Shown: in pieces, positions 19,812-29,057 of the stretch
Layout of the letters: each line of letters begins with the position of its first letter
Numbering within the stretch: position 1 is the stretch's first letter
NCBI GenBank assembly: GCA_910577845.1
Contig: CAJTNA010000003.1
Location: 62,001 to 126,000 of the forward strand
Length of the DNA stretch: 64,000 bases
Reading direction: 5' to 3'
Origin: an uncultured Christensenella sp.
GTDB taxonomy: Bacteria > Bacillota > Clostridia > Christensenellales > UBA3700
Made by a program: the position numbers and the translations under genes
Notes under the pieces: generated by a model
Databases searched by the model: none
Told to the model about the DNA's origin: nothing
The model's input: the letters and a program-made list of their open reading frames with translations, nothing else

Positions 19812-21680
19812 CTACTCTTTACATTTTAAAAACATAACACTGTTAGGTTCAATTTCAAGTGTAATGTGATAATCTTGTCCGTGTAGCCCACCTTTCTTTG
19901 CTCTATAAGACTTGTTTTTAATCTTATGACCGCCAAATTTTTCAAGCGAACTATCAAGTTTTACGCTGTAACTACCATTCTTTGGCACGCCCATATCATA
20001 CTTTTCTCTTTTAACTGGTGAGAAGTTTACAACAACAACAGTAAATTTCCCGTCCTTTGCATATCTAACAAAAGATACTATATTTTGAACATTGTCATCA
20101 ACAACAAGCCACTTAAAGCCGTCATAACTACAATCTTGTTCGTACATTTCTTTATTTTCAAGATAATACTTATTTAGCACTTGAACAAAATCTTGCAGTT
20201 TCTTATGCTTGTCATATTCAAGCAACAGCCAGTCCAAACCTTGTTTATAATTCCACTCTATAAATTGTCCAAACTCATTACCCATAAATGACAATTTCTT
20301 TCCAGGGTGTCCAATCATATAGCCATAAAAAGCTTTCAATTCCTCAAACTTATCGTCATAGTATAATGGCATTTTTCCAATCATACTACACTTTCCGTGT
20401 ACAACTTCATCGTGTGACAAAGGCAAAATATAATTTTCTGAATAAGCATATGTGATAGAAAAAGTAACTTTATTATGATTATCTTTCCTAAAGAATGGGT
20501 CAAGTGATACATAACTTAACATATCATTCATCCATCCCATATTCCATTTATAGCTAAAGCCAAGTCCGCCGTCCTCTGTAGGTTTAGTCACCATAGGGAA
20601 AGCGGTAGACTCTTCCGCCACCATAATAGCACCCTTATGAATAGTCAAACAAGTTTTATTCAAATCTTTCAAAAAGTCGATTGCTTCCAAATTATAATTA
20701 CCGCCAAAGCAGTTTGGTCGCCATTCGCCATTTCTTCTGCCATAGTCAAGATACAACATACTAGCTACTGCATCAACTCTTATTCCGTCAATATGGTACT
20801 CACTAAGCCAGTACATTGCAGAAGATATCAAGAATGATTTTACCTCATTTTTGCTGTAGTCAAATATTCTTGTTCCCCATTCCTTATGCTCGCACTTTAA
20901 CTCATCAGAATACTCATAAAGCCTTGTGCCGTCAAATTCCATTAAGCCGTGTTCGTCTTTTGGAAAATGTGCAACAACCCAATCAAGAATAACACTTATA
21001 CCCGCCTTATGACATTTATCTATAAAGTACATAAAGTCCTTAGGCAAGCCGTATCTTGAAGTTGGTGCAAAAAATCCCGTTGCTTGGTATCCCCAAGACC
21101 CGTCAAACGGATATTCCGTCATAGGTAAAAGTTCAATATGAGTATAACCCATTTTTTTAACATATGGTATTAATTCCCTTGCCATATCTCTATAGCTATA
21201 ATAATTGCCGTCTGGATATTGCTTCCAAGAACCAAAATGCAACTCATATACATTTATAGGTTTATCAAAAGTACTTGAATTGTCACGATTGGCTATCCAT
21301 TCCTCATCTGTCCAATTATATTTATCAAGTTCATAAACTTTAGAAGCATTTTGAGGTGCAGTTTCTGCGTGAACCGCATAAGGGTCACACTTTAAAACTT
21401 TACTGCCATCTTTTTTGAAAATACAAAACTTATATGCATCATATTTTTGAGGTTTAGCAGTAACACATTCCCATATTCCATCGGAAATTAATTCGAACTT
21501 GTCCACACCCGATTGCCAATGATTAAAATCTCCTACTAGGTGCACTGCCAAAGCATTTGGTGCCCAAACACGAAACACCCAATTTTTTCCTTCCTTATGA
21601 GGGCTGAAAAATTTATATGACTGATAATTCTTGCCTTCGTGATACAAATAAATAGGCAAATCTTTTTGCGTATTATTCAT
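19812..21680 (-). CDS. glgB: 1,4-alpha-glucan branching enzyme
   Basis: 622 residues. Introduces alpha-1,6 branches into glycogen (GH13). An N-terminal CBM48 is visible at about 20-115 (WVFRVWAPNALAVHLVGDFN). The GH13 barrel follows with ELHFGSWK near 150, ELLPMTEYPFDGSWGYQATG near 185, DGIRVDAVASMLY (nucleophile Asp), MVAEEST (acid/base Glu) and LPLSHDEVVHGK (third acidic residue). The C-terminal all-beta domain ends at VMFLKCKE. GGGGGG lies seven bases before the ATG. It is first in the operon glgB-glgC-glgD-glgA, directly behind a strong promoter. Confidence 0.97.
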   Translation of the reverse strand: MNNTQKDLPIYLYHEGKNYQSYKFFSPHKEGKNWVFRVWAPNALAVHLVGDFNHWQSGVDKFELISDGIWECVTAKPQKYDAYKFCIFKKDGSKVLKCDPYAVHAETAPQNASKVYELDKYNWTDEEWIANRDNSSTFDKPINVYELHFGSWKQYPDGNYYSYRDMARELIPYVKKMGYTHIELLPMTEYPFDGSWGYQATGFFAPTSRYGLPKDFMYFIDKCHKAGISVILDWVVAHFPKDEHGLMEFDGTRLYEYSDELKCEHKEWGTRIFDYSKNEVKSFLISSAMYWLSEYHIDGIRVDAVASMLYLDYGRRNGEWRPNCFGGNYNLEAIDFLKDLNKTCLTIHKGAIMVAEESTAFPMVTKPTEDGGLGFSYKWNMGWMNDMLSYVSLDPFFRKDNHNKVTFSITYAYSENYILPLSHDEVVHGKCSMIGKMPLYYDDKFEELKAFYGYMIGHPGKKLSFMGNEFGQFIEWNYKQGLDWLLLEYDKHKKLQDFVQVLNKYYLENKEMYEQDCSYDGFKWLVVDDNVQNIVSFVRYAKDGKFTVVVVNFSPVKREKYDMGVPKNGSYSVKLDSSLEKFGGHKIKNKSYRAKKGGLHGQDYHITLEIEPNSVMFLKCKE

Positions 21681-21709
21681 ATACCCCCCTTTATCTATTT
21701 ATTGTATAT

Positions 21710-21738
21710 ATTTTAACACATTTTACCATATTCGTCAA
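21710..21738 (-). promoter_or_regulatory. Promoter of the glgBCDA operon
   Basis: On the minus strand TTGACG (21733-21738), 17 bp, TAAAAT (21710-21715). Predicted start near 21703, about 23 nt before the glgB ATG. Confidence 0.8.
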
Positions 21739-22210
21739 TACCCAATTTGTGAAAAAAGGCATTTTTCTGTAGATTTTATTAGATTTTAACATTAGCATAA
21801 TTTAAAAGTTTGCTAACACTTAATAATAAAAACATTTTACTTCCATTTTTTTCTTTGATTTCAATGCTATAATAATAGTTACTTCACCAAACTTTTATGG
21901 TTTGAGAATCTAAATGTTTAGTAAGTTAGTCAACTAATAATATTTATTCTCTTTCAAAAACAAGCCAGCTTAAGCATATAAAATTATTGCAAACATTCAC
22001 TATAATAAATCATTAGTATTCTCCCTAATCAAAATAATAAAATTCACTAAAACGATTGCTACTTTAACGCCATTAAACATTTGCTATACTACCATTTACA
22101 AATATGTTGCTATAAAATAAATCCTAATTTTAAAGACAAAATTACTAATTTTTCGAATCATTAATTTCGCAAAAATTTCAAAATAGTACCGATTTTCGAT
22201 AGTTTTATTT
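21739..22210. other. AT-rich intergenic region between glgB and spoIVA
   Basis: About 470 bp with no gene. The only notable item is a copy of the 15-bp motif CRAAAATCGGNAYTA on the minus strand at 22184-22198, flanked by short inverted arms (TCAAAAT and ATTTTCGA on the plus strand). Confidence 0.6.
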
Positions 22211-22240
22211 AAAAAAGTGACGACAAAGCGTCACCTTTTT
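22211..22240 (-). terminator. Terminator after spoIVA
   Basis: A 12-bp stem (22211-22222 with 22229-22240, one G-U pair), a 6-nt loop, and T runs on both strands. It lies 54 bp after the spoIVA stop. Confidence 0.85.
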
Positions 22241-22293
22241 AAACAATGTAAGATTTATTCAAAGTAAACCCAAAGAGATTTATTACGCTACAT

Positions 22294-23757
22294 TTATAAC
22301 AATACACAAAGTACTCCGCCCTTGCCCTCATTGACAATTCTGCAAACAGTTTTACGCATTTTGTTTTGAGCATCAGCTGGCATATTGTACATTTTTTGAG
22401 ATAAGCCGTCTTTTGCTATATCGCACAATTTTTTACCAAACATATTAGTTTGCCAAATTTCGTCCAAATTTTCCTTATATTCGCCCTCAAGATAATTTAC
22501 CATTTCTTGTGCACTTGCACCAGTTGCGATTATAGGATTAACGCTTGTTTGAATATCAACCTTCATAATATGCAAACAACTACATTCCGCAGTCATTTTT
22601 ATATTCTTTTTGTTGCCATTAACTTCAAATTCTGGAGTGTTATAACAAATCTCACTTTCATTAGGAACAACAATACCATAGCCAAATTGTTCTACTGACT
22701 CAAGTGCTTTATCCATTTTACTTGAAATTTTTATTGCACGACTTGCATTTTTGATATAACCAAACAATGCAGACTCGTCTTTAACATCAACTCCACAGCA
22801 ATCACTCAAAACTTGGTAGAATAACTCCTCTTTTGGCATAATGTTAATTGCAATACTTCCATCATCAAAATGTACATTTATGTTATCTACATTATTAAAA
22901 TCTGTATCATTATCAAAAATATCTTTTAATTTTGTATAGTCACACATTTTATTAACATTAACAATTTTATCTGCAATCGCACCCATTACTTTGCTTATAA
23001 GCTCACTATCAAATGAAAGCATTTGCATCCATTTAGGCAAATTTACTCCAATCATTCTAAGTGGAAATTCACCTAAAATACAACCAAGTAATTCTTGAAT
23101 GTCACCTACTAACATTTTGCTTACATTCTTTGCAACAACTGTTACACCATACTTATTAGACATATCACTTACAAGTTTTTGAGTGTCTGCACTTTCTGGA
23201 TTTTTAGTGTTAAGCAAAATGATAAATGGTTTATTTGTGCGTACCATATCTGCAATAATACGCTCCTCTGATTGCTCATAATCCCCACGTGCAAATTCAG
23301 TAATGCTACCATCAGTAGTTACAACAATACCAATAGTTGAGTGGTCACACATTACCTTTTTAGTACCAATCTCACCCGCTTCAGCAAACGGAATCTCGTG
23401 AGCAAACCAAGGTGAATTTACCATTCTATCTTGATTTTCCACACCATTAACCATATATCCAACGCAGTCAATCAATCTTATATTAACATTAAGATTATCC
23501 GCCAAATCTACCTTAACTCCTTTGTCAGGCACAAATTGTGGTTGAGAAGTCATAACCGCCTTACCTGTCGCAGATTGTGGTAATTCGTCTACAATTCTTG
23601 ACTTTTCATTTTCATCTTCCAATTTTGGCAAAACAAGCTCATCCATAAATTTTTTAATAAATGTTGACTTACCACTTCTAACTGGTCCAACCACTCCGAT
23701 ATAAATATCACCATTTGTTCTTTTTGCAATGTCTTGATAAATAGTTACGCTATCCAT
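22294..23757 (-). CDS. spoIVA: Stage IV sporulation protein A (spore coat basement ATPase)
   Basis: 487 residues, close to the 492 of Bacillus subtilis SpoIVA. The protein polymerises on the forespore outer surface, driven by ATP hydrolysis, and forms the base layer of the coat. The Walker A motif GPVRSGKST is at residues 24-32, followed by FIKKFMDELVLP; DCVGYMVNGVENQDRMVNSP near 95-115, DHSTIGIVVTTDGSI near 140-155 and LLNTKNPES near 200 are typical. The C-terminus ends GKGGVLCVLL, matching the conserved end needed for localisation. GGAGG precedes the ATG. A sporulation sigma promoter would be expected upstream, but I see no clean sigma-E match. It is the best evidence that the organism forms endospores. 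Confidence 0.97.
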   Translation of the reverse strand: MDSVTIYQDIAKRTNGDIYIGVVGPVRSGKSTFIKKFMDELVLPKLEDENEKSRIVDELPQSATGKAVMTSQPQFVPDKGVKVDLADNLNVNIRLIDCVGYMVNGVENQDRMVNSPWFAHEIPFAEAGEIGTKKVMCDHSTIGIVVTTDGSITEFARGDYEQSEERIIADMVRTNKPFIILLNTKNPESADTQKLVSDMSNKYGVTVVAKNVSKMLVGDIQELLGCILGEFPLRMIGVNLPKWMQMLSFDSELISKVMGAIADKIVNVNKMCDYTKLKDIFDNDTDFNNVDNINVHFDDGSIAINIMPKEELFYQVLSDCCGVDVKDESALFGYIKNASRAIKISSKMDKALESVEQFGYGIVVPNESEICYNTPEFEVNGNKKNIKMTAECSCLHIMKVDIQTSVNPIIATGASAQEMVNYLEGEYKENLDEIWQTNMFGKKLCDIAKDGLSQKMYNMPADAQNKMRKTVCRIVNEGKGGVLCVLL

Positions 23758-23928
23758 TCTCTATCCTCCAAACCTTTATCATTATAGAATATTGCGTACT
23801 TATTCCAATTATGCAAACAAATTGTATTTTTTTTGCAAAAAATTAATTTTAACCACCTTATTTAAAGTCAAATAATTAATTTGTATAAAAGATAGACTAA
23901 TGCTTTATACACTTTATAATCTATTTTG

Positions 23929-23957
23929 TTGCTTTTTGTGTTTTTTAATGATATAAT
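23929..23957 (+). promoter_or_regulatory. Promoter for the SGNH hydrolase gene
   Basis: TTGCTT (23929-23934), 17 bp, TATAAT (23952-23957). Predicted start near 23964, about 20 nt before the ATG. Confidence 0.7.
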
Positions 23958-23982
23958 TAAGTCAATAATTATTTAGAGGCAA

Positions 23983-24732
23983 ATGATGAAAAAATTAAAT
24001 TACAGCCAAAAAAGACAGATTGTTTTATCCGCTATTGCAGTTATTACATTAATAATTGTAGTACTAGGCTGTGTTTTATTAATTTATTTTATATATGGTC
24101 AAGCACTATTCTCTGCTAAAAGTATTCAACTAAAAAAAGCAGAGGAATATGCGGAACTTACAAGTACAACACAAAAAAACGGAGTGGTATTTGTTGGTGA
24201 CAGCATTTTTGAATTATATAAATTAGACAAATACTACAAAGGTAAAGATTATATAAACCGTGGTATTTCAAGCAACAAATCCGCAGATGTTTTAGCAAGA
24301 CTTCAATCAAATGTAATAGACTTAGAACCTAATATGGTAATAATTCACGTTGGCACAAACGATATTGGACATTTTGTCAGTGATGAAGATTATTTATATA
24401 ATATGTCTCAAATTATAGATAACATTCAAACACAACTACCTGAATGTAAAATCTTGATTGATTCAATTTATCCAACTAGAAGACTTAATAATTACAATTC
24501 AATCAATCTTACCAAAACTCGTGACAATAAAAAGATTAGGAATGTTAATGAAAAATTAAAAAATCTTTGTGTCGTTAAAAATGTAAAATATATAAACACT
24601 CATAACCAATTACTTAATGGTGAGGAATTGCATAGAGATTATACCATTGACGGACTACATTTAAATGACTTAGGTTATAAAGTTGCAAGTAATGAAATAA
24701 CAAAGGAAATCAATCAACTACTAATAGATTAA
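23983..24732 (+). CDS. Membrane-anchored SGNH/GDSL-family hydrolase
   Basis: 249 residues. Residues 14-40 form a single N-terminal membrane segment, so the catalytic domain faces outside. The four SGNH blocks are present: GVVFVGDSI near 67 (nucleophile Ser), NRGISSNKS near 92 (Gly), IHVGTNDIG near 121 (Asn) and DGLHLNDLGY near 230 (Asp and His). The family removes acyl or acetyl groups from sugars, lipids or peptidoglycan. The closest resemblance is to GDSL esterases of the platelet-activating-factor acetylhydrolase type, which fits de-O-acetylation of a surface glycan, but the substrate is not decided by the sequence. It is a single gene with its own promoter and terminator. Two adjacent ATGs (23983 and 23986) follow an AGAGG site. 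Confidence 0.9.
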   Translation: MMKKLNYSQKRQIVLSAIAVITLIIVVLGCVLLIYFIYGQALFSAKSIQLKKAEEYAELTSTTQKNGVVFVGDSIFELYKLDKYYKGKDYINRGISSNKSADVLARLQSNVIDLEPNMVIIHVGTNDIGHFVSDEDYLYNMSQIIDNIQTQLPECKILIDSIYPTRRLNNYNSINLTKTRDNKKIRNVNEKLKNLCVVKNVKYINTHNQLLNGEELHRDYTIDGLHLNDLGYKVASNEITKEINQLLID

Positions 24733-24741
24733 AATACTAAT

Positions 24742-24776
24742 AAAGCCAAGAGTTTGTAAAAAACTCTTGGCTTTTT
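24742..24776 (+). terminator. Terminator after the SGNH hydrolase gene
   Basis: A perfect 14-bp stem (24742-24755 with 24761-24774), a 5-nt loop and a T run. The remaining 265 bp up to the metH stop are AT-rich with nothing else seen. Confidence 0.92.
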
Positions 24777-25041
24777 ATATTTGAAATTTAAAATTTTTGT
24801 TTAATTTAAAAAATGATAATATTTTAATGTAACAAAGTAATCATTATTGCTTGTTTTCCTTTGCTATTAGAATTCTCCATTCTTTTTAAACAAATAGAGT
24901 AAAGCTTATCATAAAAAGCTTGAACTTTATCAAACTTTTATTTTTAATTATATATGAATTAAATAAACAATATTATAATAAACTAATTAAACTCTAAAAT
25001 GATAAATAGATTATTTAAATACTAAATTTATTGTTTATTGT

Positions 25042-27387
25042 TTAAACACCAATCTGTTTTAACAATTTTACCATTTGCCGTGGGTCACTACTATAATAGT
25101 CCGCTCCAATCTCTTTTGCGACATTTTCATTAAGCACTGCACCGCCAACAAAAATTACAATATTATCATCCACACTACGAACGGCTTTAATTGTGCGTTC
25201 CATATTTTTAACAGTTGTAGTCATTAATGCGGATAGTCCTAATACTTTTGGTTTATGCTCCAAAACACTTTCTACAACTTTCTCAACTTTAACATCTCTA
25301 CCTAAATCAATAATATTATATCCGTAATTTTGCAAAACTGTTTTTACAATATTCTTTCCTATATCGTGAACATCACCCTCAACTGTTGCAAGCAAAACTT
25401 TTGCTCCATTCATTTCAATATTATCGCCTAGTGACAATTTGATAATATCACAGACACTTTTTGCCACCTCTGCAGAACTTATAAGTTGAGGCAAAAATAA
25501 CTTTCCACTTTCATACAAATCACCAACAATGTCCAACGCAGGGATAACTTGTCCCTCTATAATATCAAGTCCATTTTGTGTTTGCAATAAACTTTTAACT
25601 TTTTGTTCCGCCTTACTCTTAAGTGACTTTATAATACAATCTTTTAAATCGCAATCTATTTCAACATTTGTTACTTTAGTTTCTACATTTGCATAATTCT
25701 CAATATATTGAGTACCTTTAACATCCGCACCACTAATCAAATTATACACTCTAAAGCTTTGCATCATCTCTGCAATGTTAGGATTGATAATAGCTAAATC
25801 CAAACCAAAGCTCAATGCCATAGTTAAAAAGTGGCTATTAACAATTATCCTTTGTGGCAGACCAAATGAAATGTTTGATACGCCAAGTACTGTTTTTACC
25901 CCTAGCTTTTGTTTTACAAGTGCAACCGCCCTCAAAGTTTTCATTGCTTGCTCTTGCTCTGCACCAACCGTTAAGGTCAAACAATCAATTATTATGTCTT
26001 CCTTTTTAATACCGATTTTCGTTGCTTTTTCAACTATCTTTTCAGCAATTTGCAATCTTTTTTCTACGCTATCTGGTACACCATTTTTATCAAGGGTAAG
26101 TCCTAATACCATTGCTCCATATTTTTTAGCTACTGGCAAAATTTTATCAAGTACTTCGTCATCACCATTAACAGAATTTATAATTACTTTACCATTTGCA
26201 TATCTTACGCCTGCCTCAACAGCTTTGGGGTCACTACTATCAATTTGCAAAGGCAAATCAACTACGCCTTGCACAACTTTAACGGCAAGTTTCATCATTT
26301 CTGCCTCGTCAATGTTAGGCACACCCATATTTATATCAAGTATATCTGCTCCAGCTTGATATTGCTCTACAGCTTGACTTTCAAAATATCCAATATCTCT
26401 ATCGTTAATTGCTTGTCGCATTAATTTTTTGCCAGTAGGATTAATTCTCTCACCAATAATCTTTGGGCTATCAAGCTCTAAATATCTTGTGCCACTAGCA
26501 AGGCAAGAGCATTTGTCAACTTCTCTTTTTACAATTTTACAGCCGTCAATCTTTTTCTTAAGTTCCGCAATATATTTTTCGTCAGTTCCACAGCAACCGC
26601 CTACCAATGCTACACCTTTTTTCACAAATTTTGCCATAACTTCGGCAAACTCTTCCGCAGTTACATCATATTCTGTTTTCCCATTACGTATAACTGGCAA
26701 CCCAGCATTTGGCTTTAGCATTATAGGCAAACTGCACTTATTAACCAATATGTCTACTATGCCATCCAATTGCTTTGGTCCAAGTGAACAATTAGCACCT
26801 AATGCATTAACTCCAAGTCCCTCCATCGTAGCAATCATAGCTTCAATAGGTGTTCCAGCAAAAGTCCTTTTGTTTTGGTCAAAACTCATAGAGCAAATAA
26901 CTGGTTTATTGCTGTTTTCCTTAACAGCAAGCACTGCGGCTTTTAGCTCATATAAATCACTCATTGTTTCAATAACAAACAAATCAACGCTATCTTTGGC
27001 AATACAAACGATTTCCTTAAAAGTTTCATAAGCAGTATCAAAAGTCACACTACCAATCGGCTCAAGCAATTCACCAATACTGCCCATATCTAAAGCTACA
27101 TATCCATGCCCAACCTCTTTTGTTGCATCTCTTGCAATCTTTATAGCACTTTCTATTACCTCTTTATAAGGATAATTTTTCATCTTTATTGCATTTGCAC
27201 CAAATGTATTTGTGTAAATAATATCCGCACCTGCTTTTAAGTATTTGATATGAATATCATACACTATTTGAGGGTCAGTCAAATTTAACATTTCAGGCTT
27301 GTCACCCACTTTTAGTCCCGATTTTTGAAGCATTGTTCCCATTGCTCCATCTAAAATCAAAACTTTTTTACCAAATAAATTTACCAT
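25042..27387 (-). CDS. metH: Cobalamin-dependent methionine synthase, short form without the reactivation domain
   Basis: 781 residues. Transfers the methyl group of methyl-tetrahydrofolate to homocysteine through cobalamin. Domains in order: homocysteine-binding barrel (1 to about 285; LDGAMGTM near 12, TNTFGAN near 59, zinc motif GGCCGT near 265), pterin-binding barrel (about 300-570; IIGERINPTGKK, LDINMG), B12-binding cap (about 580-660) and Rossmann domain with VEGDVHDIGKNIV, where His is the lower cobalt ligand. The protein stops after the B12 domain, so the C-terminal AdoMet-binding reactivation domain of Escherichia coli MetH is missing; the next upstream gene encodes it separately. 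GAGGA precedes the ATG. It is last in the operon metF, reactivation protein, metH. Confidence 0.95.
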   Translation of the reverse strand: MVNLFGKKVLILDGAMGTMLQKSGLKVGDKPEMLNLTDPQIVYDIHIKYLKAGADIIYTNTFGANAIKMKNYPYKEVIESAIKIARDATKEVGHGYVALDMGSIGELLEPIGSVTFDTAYETFKEIVCIAKDSVDLFVIETMSDLYELKAAVLAVKENSNKPVICSMSFDQNKRTFAGTPIEAMIATMEGLGVNALGANCSLGPKQLDGIVDILVNKCSLPIMLKPNAGLPVIRNGKTEYDVTAEEFAEVMAKFVKKGVALVGGCCGTDEKYIAELKKKIDGCKIVKREVDKCSCLASGTRYLELDSPKIIGERINPTGKKLMRQAINDRDIGYFESQAVEQYQAGADILDINMGVPNIDEAEMMKLAVKVVQGVVDLPLQIDSSDPKAVEAGVRYANGKVIINSVNGDDEVLDKILPVAKKYGAMVLGLTLDKNGVPDSVEKRLQIAEKIVEKATKIGIKKEDIIIDCLTLTVGAEQEQAMKTLRAVALVKQKLGVKTVLGVSNISFGLPQRIIVNSHFLTMALSFGLDLAIINPNIAEMMQSFRVYNLISGADVKGTQYIENYANVETKVTNVEIDCDLKDCIIKSLKSKAEQKVKSLLQTQNGLDIIEGQVIPALDIVGDLYESGKLFLPQLISSAEVAKSVCDIIKLSLGDNIEMNGAKVLLATVEGDVHDIGKNIVKTVLQNYGYNIIDLGRDVKVEKVVESVLEHKPKVLGLSALMTTTVKNMERTIKAVRSVDDNIVIFVGGAVLNENVAKEIGADYYSSDPRQMVKLLKQIGV

Positions 27388-27402
27388 ATATTATCCTCTA
27401 AA

Positions 27403-28053
27403 TTAAAAACTTTTTGCCTTGCTACACTTAACTTTACAATTGCCTTTTTGTGGGCAACTCAAACAAATATTACTAAACAATTGTGGTTTATTTGAAAAGC
27501 CTATAAACGCTGTAATAGACTTAAGTGGTGACATAAGGTAATTATCATTTACGCTTATTCCAAGAAATTTATCTGCACCCAAACTTGTTATCAAATGCTT
27601 TTGCAATTTAATGTCCAAATCACCATATCCAGCACTAAATCTCATAGTTACGTATTTTTCTTTAAACTGCAATCGCAATTCCTCTTCCAAGCTATCCATT
27701 ACACTCTCAACATACACGCTTGCTACTGCGTCCATTACAACTGACCTTTTCATATCCACTTTGCTATAATAATCTATCTTTCTGTCAACCGCCATTCCAA
27801 GAGTTACAGCCATAGTCGCAATTTGCTCACATTCATAAAATAAATTGTTAATGTCATTGCTTATCAGCGAAATGCCTAAATCATTTAAATAATAAAAACC
27901 ATCGCTTTTTTTGCAATCACTTACAACACATATTTTTTTAGGTGTACAAAAAGTTAAAAGTTCGTCAAAAACATCATCAATTAAGCTATCAAATTCACAA
28001 TCAACAGCCTTATAATTAAGATATTTTTTAACCAAACTTTTATCAATTTTCAT
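27403..28053 (-). CDS. Separate methionine synthase reactivation-domain protein
   Basis: 216 residues. Resembles the C-terminal activation domain of MetH, which binds AdoMet and re-methylates inactive cob(II)alamin. The key stretch is RFSAGYGDLDIKLQ near residue 138-151, matching the R-x-S-x-G-Y-G-D motif of the family. TMAVTLGMAVDRKI near 78-91 and MDAVASVYVESVMD near 105-118 also fit. The C-terminus carries a Cys cluster (CLSCPQKGNCKVKC, last 20 residues) not found in the E. coli domain, possibly a metal or electron-transfer site. It sits 15 bp before metH and 14 bp after metF. A split arrangement of this type is known from Thermotoga maritima. The role is confident by context; the Cys cluster is unexplained. 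Confidence 0.85.
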   Translation of the reverse strand: MKIDKSLVKKYLNYKAVDCEFDSLIDDVFDELLTFCTPKKICVVSDCKKSDGFYYLNDLGISLISNDINNLFYECEQIATMAVTLGMAVDRKIDYYSKVDMKRSVVMDAVASVYVESVMDSLEEELRLQFKEKYVTMRFSAGYGDLDIKLQKHLITSLGADKFLGISVNDNYLMSPLKSITAFIGFSNKPQLFSNICLSCPQKGNCKVKCSKAKSF

Positions 28054-28067
28054 AAAACCTCAAATAC

Positions 28068-28934
28068 TTAATATGTAAGCAACCCTTTAACGCAGTTGAA
28101 AATCCTTACTGCAACCGCTGGGTTATTCATAGTATATAAATGAATACCGCTAATATCACTTGAAAGTAGTTCCACTATCTGCTCAACCGCAAAGCTTGTA
28201 CCTGCATCAAACATTGCATTATCGTTTTGACCATACTTTGCAATAAGCTTTGTAAGTTCTTTTGGCATACTTGCACCAGATAAGGAAATTATCCTCTCAA
28301 TCTGTCTAGTGTTGGTGATAGGCATTATACCTGCTTGAATAGGTACTTCTATACCAGCAATGTCTGCCAAATCACGGAATCTATAAAATTCCTCATTATC
28401 AAAAAACATTTGAGTAATAAGCCCGCTTACACCACTATCAACTTTTTTCTTAAGATTGATTATATCTTGCTTTTGTGATGGACTTTCATTATGTCCAGCT
28501 GGATAACACGCTGCAAGCACATTAAATTTATCACCCATTTTAGACTTAATATAGTAAATCAAATCACTTGCGTGTTCAAAATCACCTTTTTTAGTTACAT
28601 TAGGATTTTTATCACCACGCAAAGCCAAAATATCATTTACACCTATTTTATTTAAAGAATGCAAAATCTCATCAATCTCTTCTTTCTGTGAACCTACACA
28701 AGTAAGATGTGCTACTGGTTTACTTTTGCCATTATCAGCAATTAGCTTGCACACCTCAACCGTTCTGTTGTCCTTTGCAGTACCACCCGCACCATAAGTT
28801 ACACTAACAAAATCTGGCTTTAAATCTAAAAGTGAATCAGTTACCTCTTTTATCCTTTCAAAACTTGTACTTTGTTTAGGCGGAAACACTTCAAAAGAAA
28901 AAGAATGTCGCCTATAATTATTCTCATTTAACAT
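28068..28934 (-). CDS. metF: 5,10-methylenetetrahydrofolate reductase
   Basis: 288 residues, normal length. Reduces methylene-tetrahydrofolate to methyl-tetrahydrofolate, the methyl donor for MetH next door. The catalytic Glu lies in FSFEVFPPK at residues 12-20. Further marks are VSVTYGAGGTAKDNRT near 43-58, HLTCVGS near 76, ILALRGDKN near 100, LAACYPAGHNES near 136 and ITQMFFDNEEFYRF near 170. It opens a tight three-gene operon with the reactivation protein and metH. No SAM riboswitch (S-box) or T-box is visible in the 123 bp before it. It may also be read from the radical SAM gene upstream, as no terminator separates them. Confidence 0.96.
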   Translation of the reverse strand: MLNENNYRRHSFSFEVFPPKQSTSFERIKEVTDSLLDLKPDFVSVTYGAGGTAKDNRTVEVCKLIADNGKSKPVAHLTCVGSQKEEIDEILHSLNKIGVNDILALRGDKNPNVTKKGDFEHASDLIYYIKSKMGDKFNVLAACYPAGHNESPSQKQDIINLKKKVDSGVSGLITQMFFDNEEFYRFRDLADIAGIEVPIQAGIMPITNTRQIERIISLSGASMPKELTKLIAKYGQNDNAMFDAGTSFAVEQIVELLSSDISGIHLYTMNNPAVAVRIFNCVKGLLTY

Positions 28935-29057
28935 ACAACACCTATCCTTACTAACGCAAAATATATTTCATTAGTTTTTTCACCTTATCATATTACCACA
29001 AAAGCTGTAAATTTGCAATTAAATAATAAAAATTTATAATTTATTATTATTACAATT

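Noticed and set aside
28935..29057. SAM riboswitch or T-box before the metF operon
   Set aside because: The gap is only 123 bp and shows none of the conserved segments or a terminator hairpin.
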